This document shows positions 61,323-61,424 of a stretch of DNA of 61,424 nt, piece by piece. The first letter of the stretch is position 1. Every line of letters begins with the position of its first letter. The notes below the pieces were generated by a model. That model worked only from the letters and a program-made list of their open reading frames with translations, was not told where the DNA came from and did not search any database. Source of the DNA: an uncultured Lentisphaerota bacterium (GTDB taxonomy: Bacteria; Verrucomicrobiota; Kiritimatiellia; CAIQIC01); assembly GCA_903896925.1 (NCBI GenBank), contig CAITZM010000095.1:1-61424 (forward strand), written 5' to 3'. Both the position numbers and the translations under genes were made by a program.

Positions 61323-61424
61323 TTTCCTGTGGGCGGGAGCTCCTGCTCCCGCGCGCGGGAGCAGGAGCTCCCGCCCACAGGAAACTCCAGGCCCTCGTCT
61401 CGCCCGCTACCCGCAGACCCGCGA
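61283..61424. repeat. Perfect 2 x 71-bp terminal palindrome
   Basis: Bases 61283-61353 are the exact reverse complement of 61354-61424, with no loop. The centre is a GGGAGCAGGAGCTCCCGCCC hairpin. The outer part duplicates photolyase coding sequence in inverted orientation and runs to the last base of the window. This is most simply an assembly or amplification fold-back at a hairpin repeat. Confidence 0.85.

Noticed and set aside
61323..61424. Extension of the photolyase coding frame to the window edge
   Set aside because: The frame is open only because the last 71 bases are an inverted copy of the preceding ones; the translated residues show no photolyase similarity.

Overview
The window is a GC-rich (estimated above 60 %) bacterial contig of the PVC superphylum type, most likely Verrucomicrobiota or Kiritimatiellota. 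The lineage is inferred from gene content: dense runs of Tat- and Sec-exported sulfatases, a PEP-CTERM protein, an HzsA-like multihaem protein, DUF6807 (PmoA-like) and DUF4337 proteins, no SusC/SusD pair, and very many short repeats. No rRNA, tRNA, CRISPR array or complete insertion sequence was seen.

Layout. 0.4-2.1 kb: a secreted esterase converging on a BPL-N-like protein. 3.0-9.7 kb: sulfatase, DUF6807 protein and a very large LamG-containing protein. 10.3-20.9 kb: a small membrane protein, a propeller-like protein, three sulfatases, an HzsA-like c-type cytochrome and an M14 carboxypeptidase. 20.95-22.29 kb: a gene-free array of hairpin repeats containing a ~430-bp duplication. 22.3-33.7 kb: a carbohydrate esterase, a ferredoxin-nitroreductase, an EF-hand esterase and five consecutive sulfatases. 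33.8-34.6 kb: a reverse-strand LamG/PEP-CTERM protein. 34.9-44.6 kb: a DUF1080-like lectin-fold protein, five sulfatases and an esterase. 45.1-55.6 kb: a GH29 fucosidase-like enzyme, two sulfatases and two TIM-barrel glycosidase-like proteins. 56.3-58.0 kb: a BAAT-type hydrolase translationally coupled to an ECF sigma factor, followed by an arabinofuranosidase relic. 58.9-61.4 kb: reverse-strand housekeeping genes (DUF4337, M42 peptidase, photolyase), ending in a perfect 2 x 71-bp palindrome.

Function. Sixteen S1-type sulfatases, three alpha/beta-hydrolase esterases, a SASA-type esterase, GH29, two further glycosidase-like enzymes and a GH51 relic indicate a polysaccharide utilisation region for heavily sulfated, esterified, fucose-containing glycans, perhaps fucoidan-like or glycosaminoglycan-like. 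Substrates are inferred. No formylglycine-generating enzyme is present, so sulfatase maturation must be supplied from elsewhere. Seven gene junctions are 4-bp ATGA overlaps, which implies operons.

The most unusual signal is repeat-driven. A ~52-bp bipartite element made of two TTCCA...TGGAA palindromes occurs about thirteen times, mostly just upstream of start codons or in frame inside Tat signal peptides. A second repeat encoding PFDSAQGRP is inserted in frame exactly before the conserved RPN that opens the sulfatase domain. Other repeats (SASAKATAGK type, FGF-rich type, GTAG-footed REP/BIME hairpins) also crowd gene 5' ends. Together they suggest that signal peptides and N-terminal linkers of this secretome are being remodelled by small repeats.
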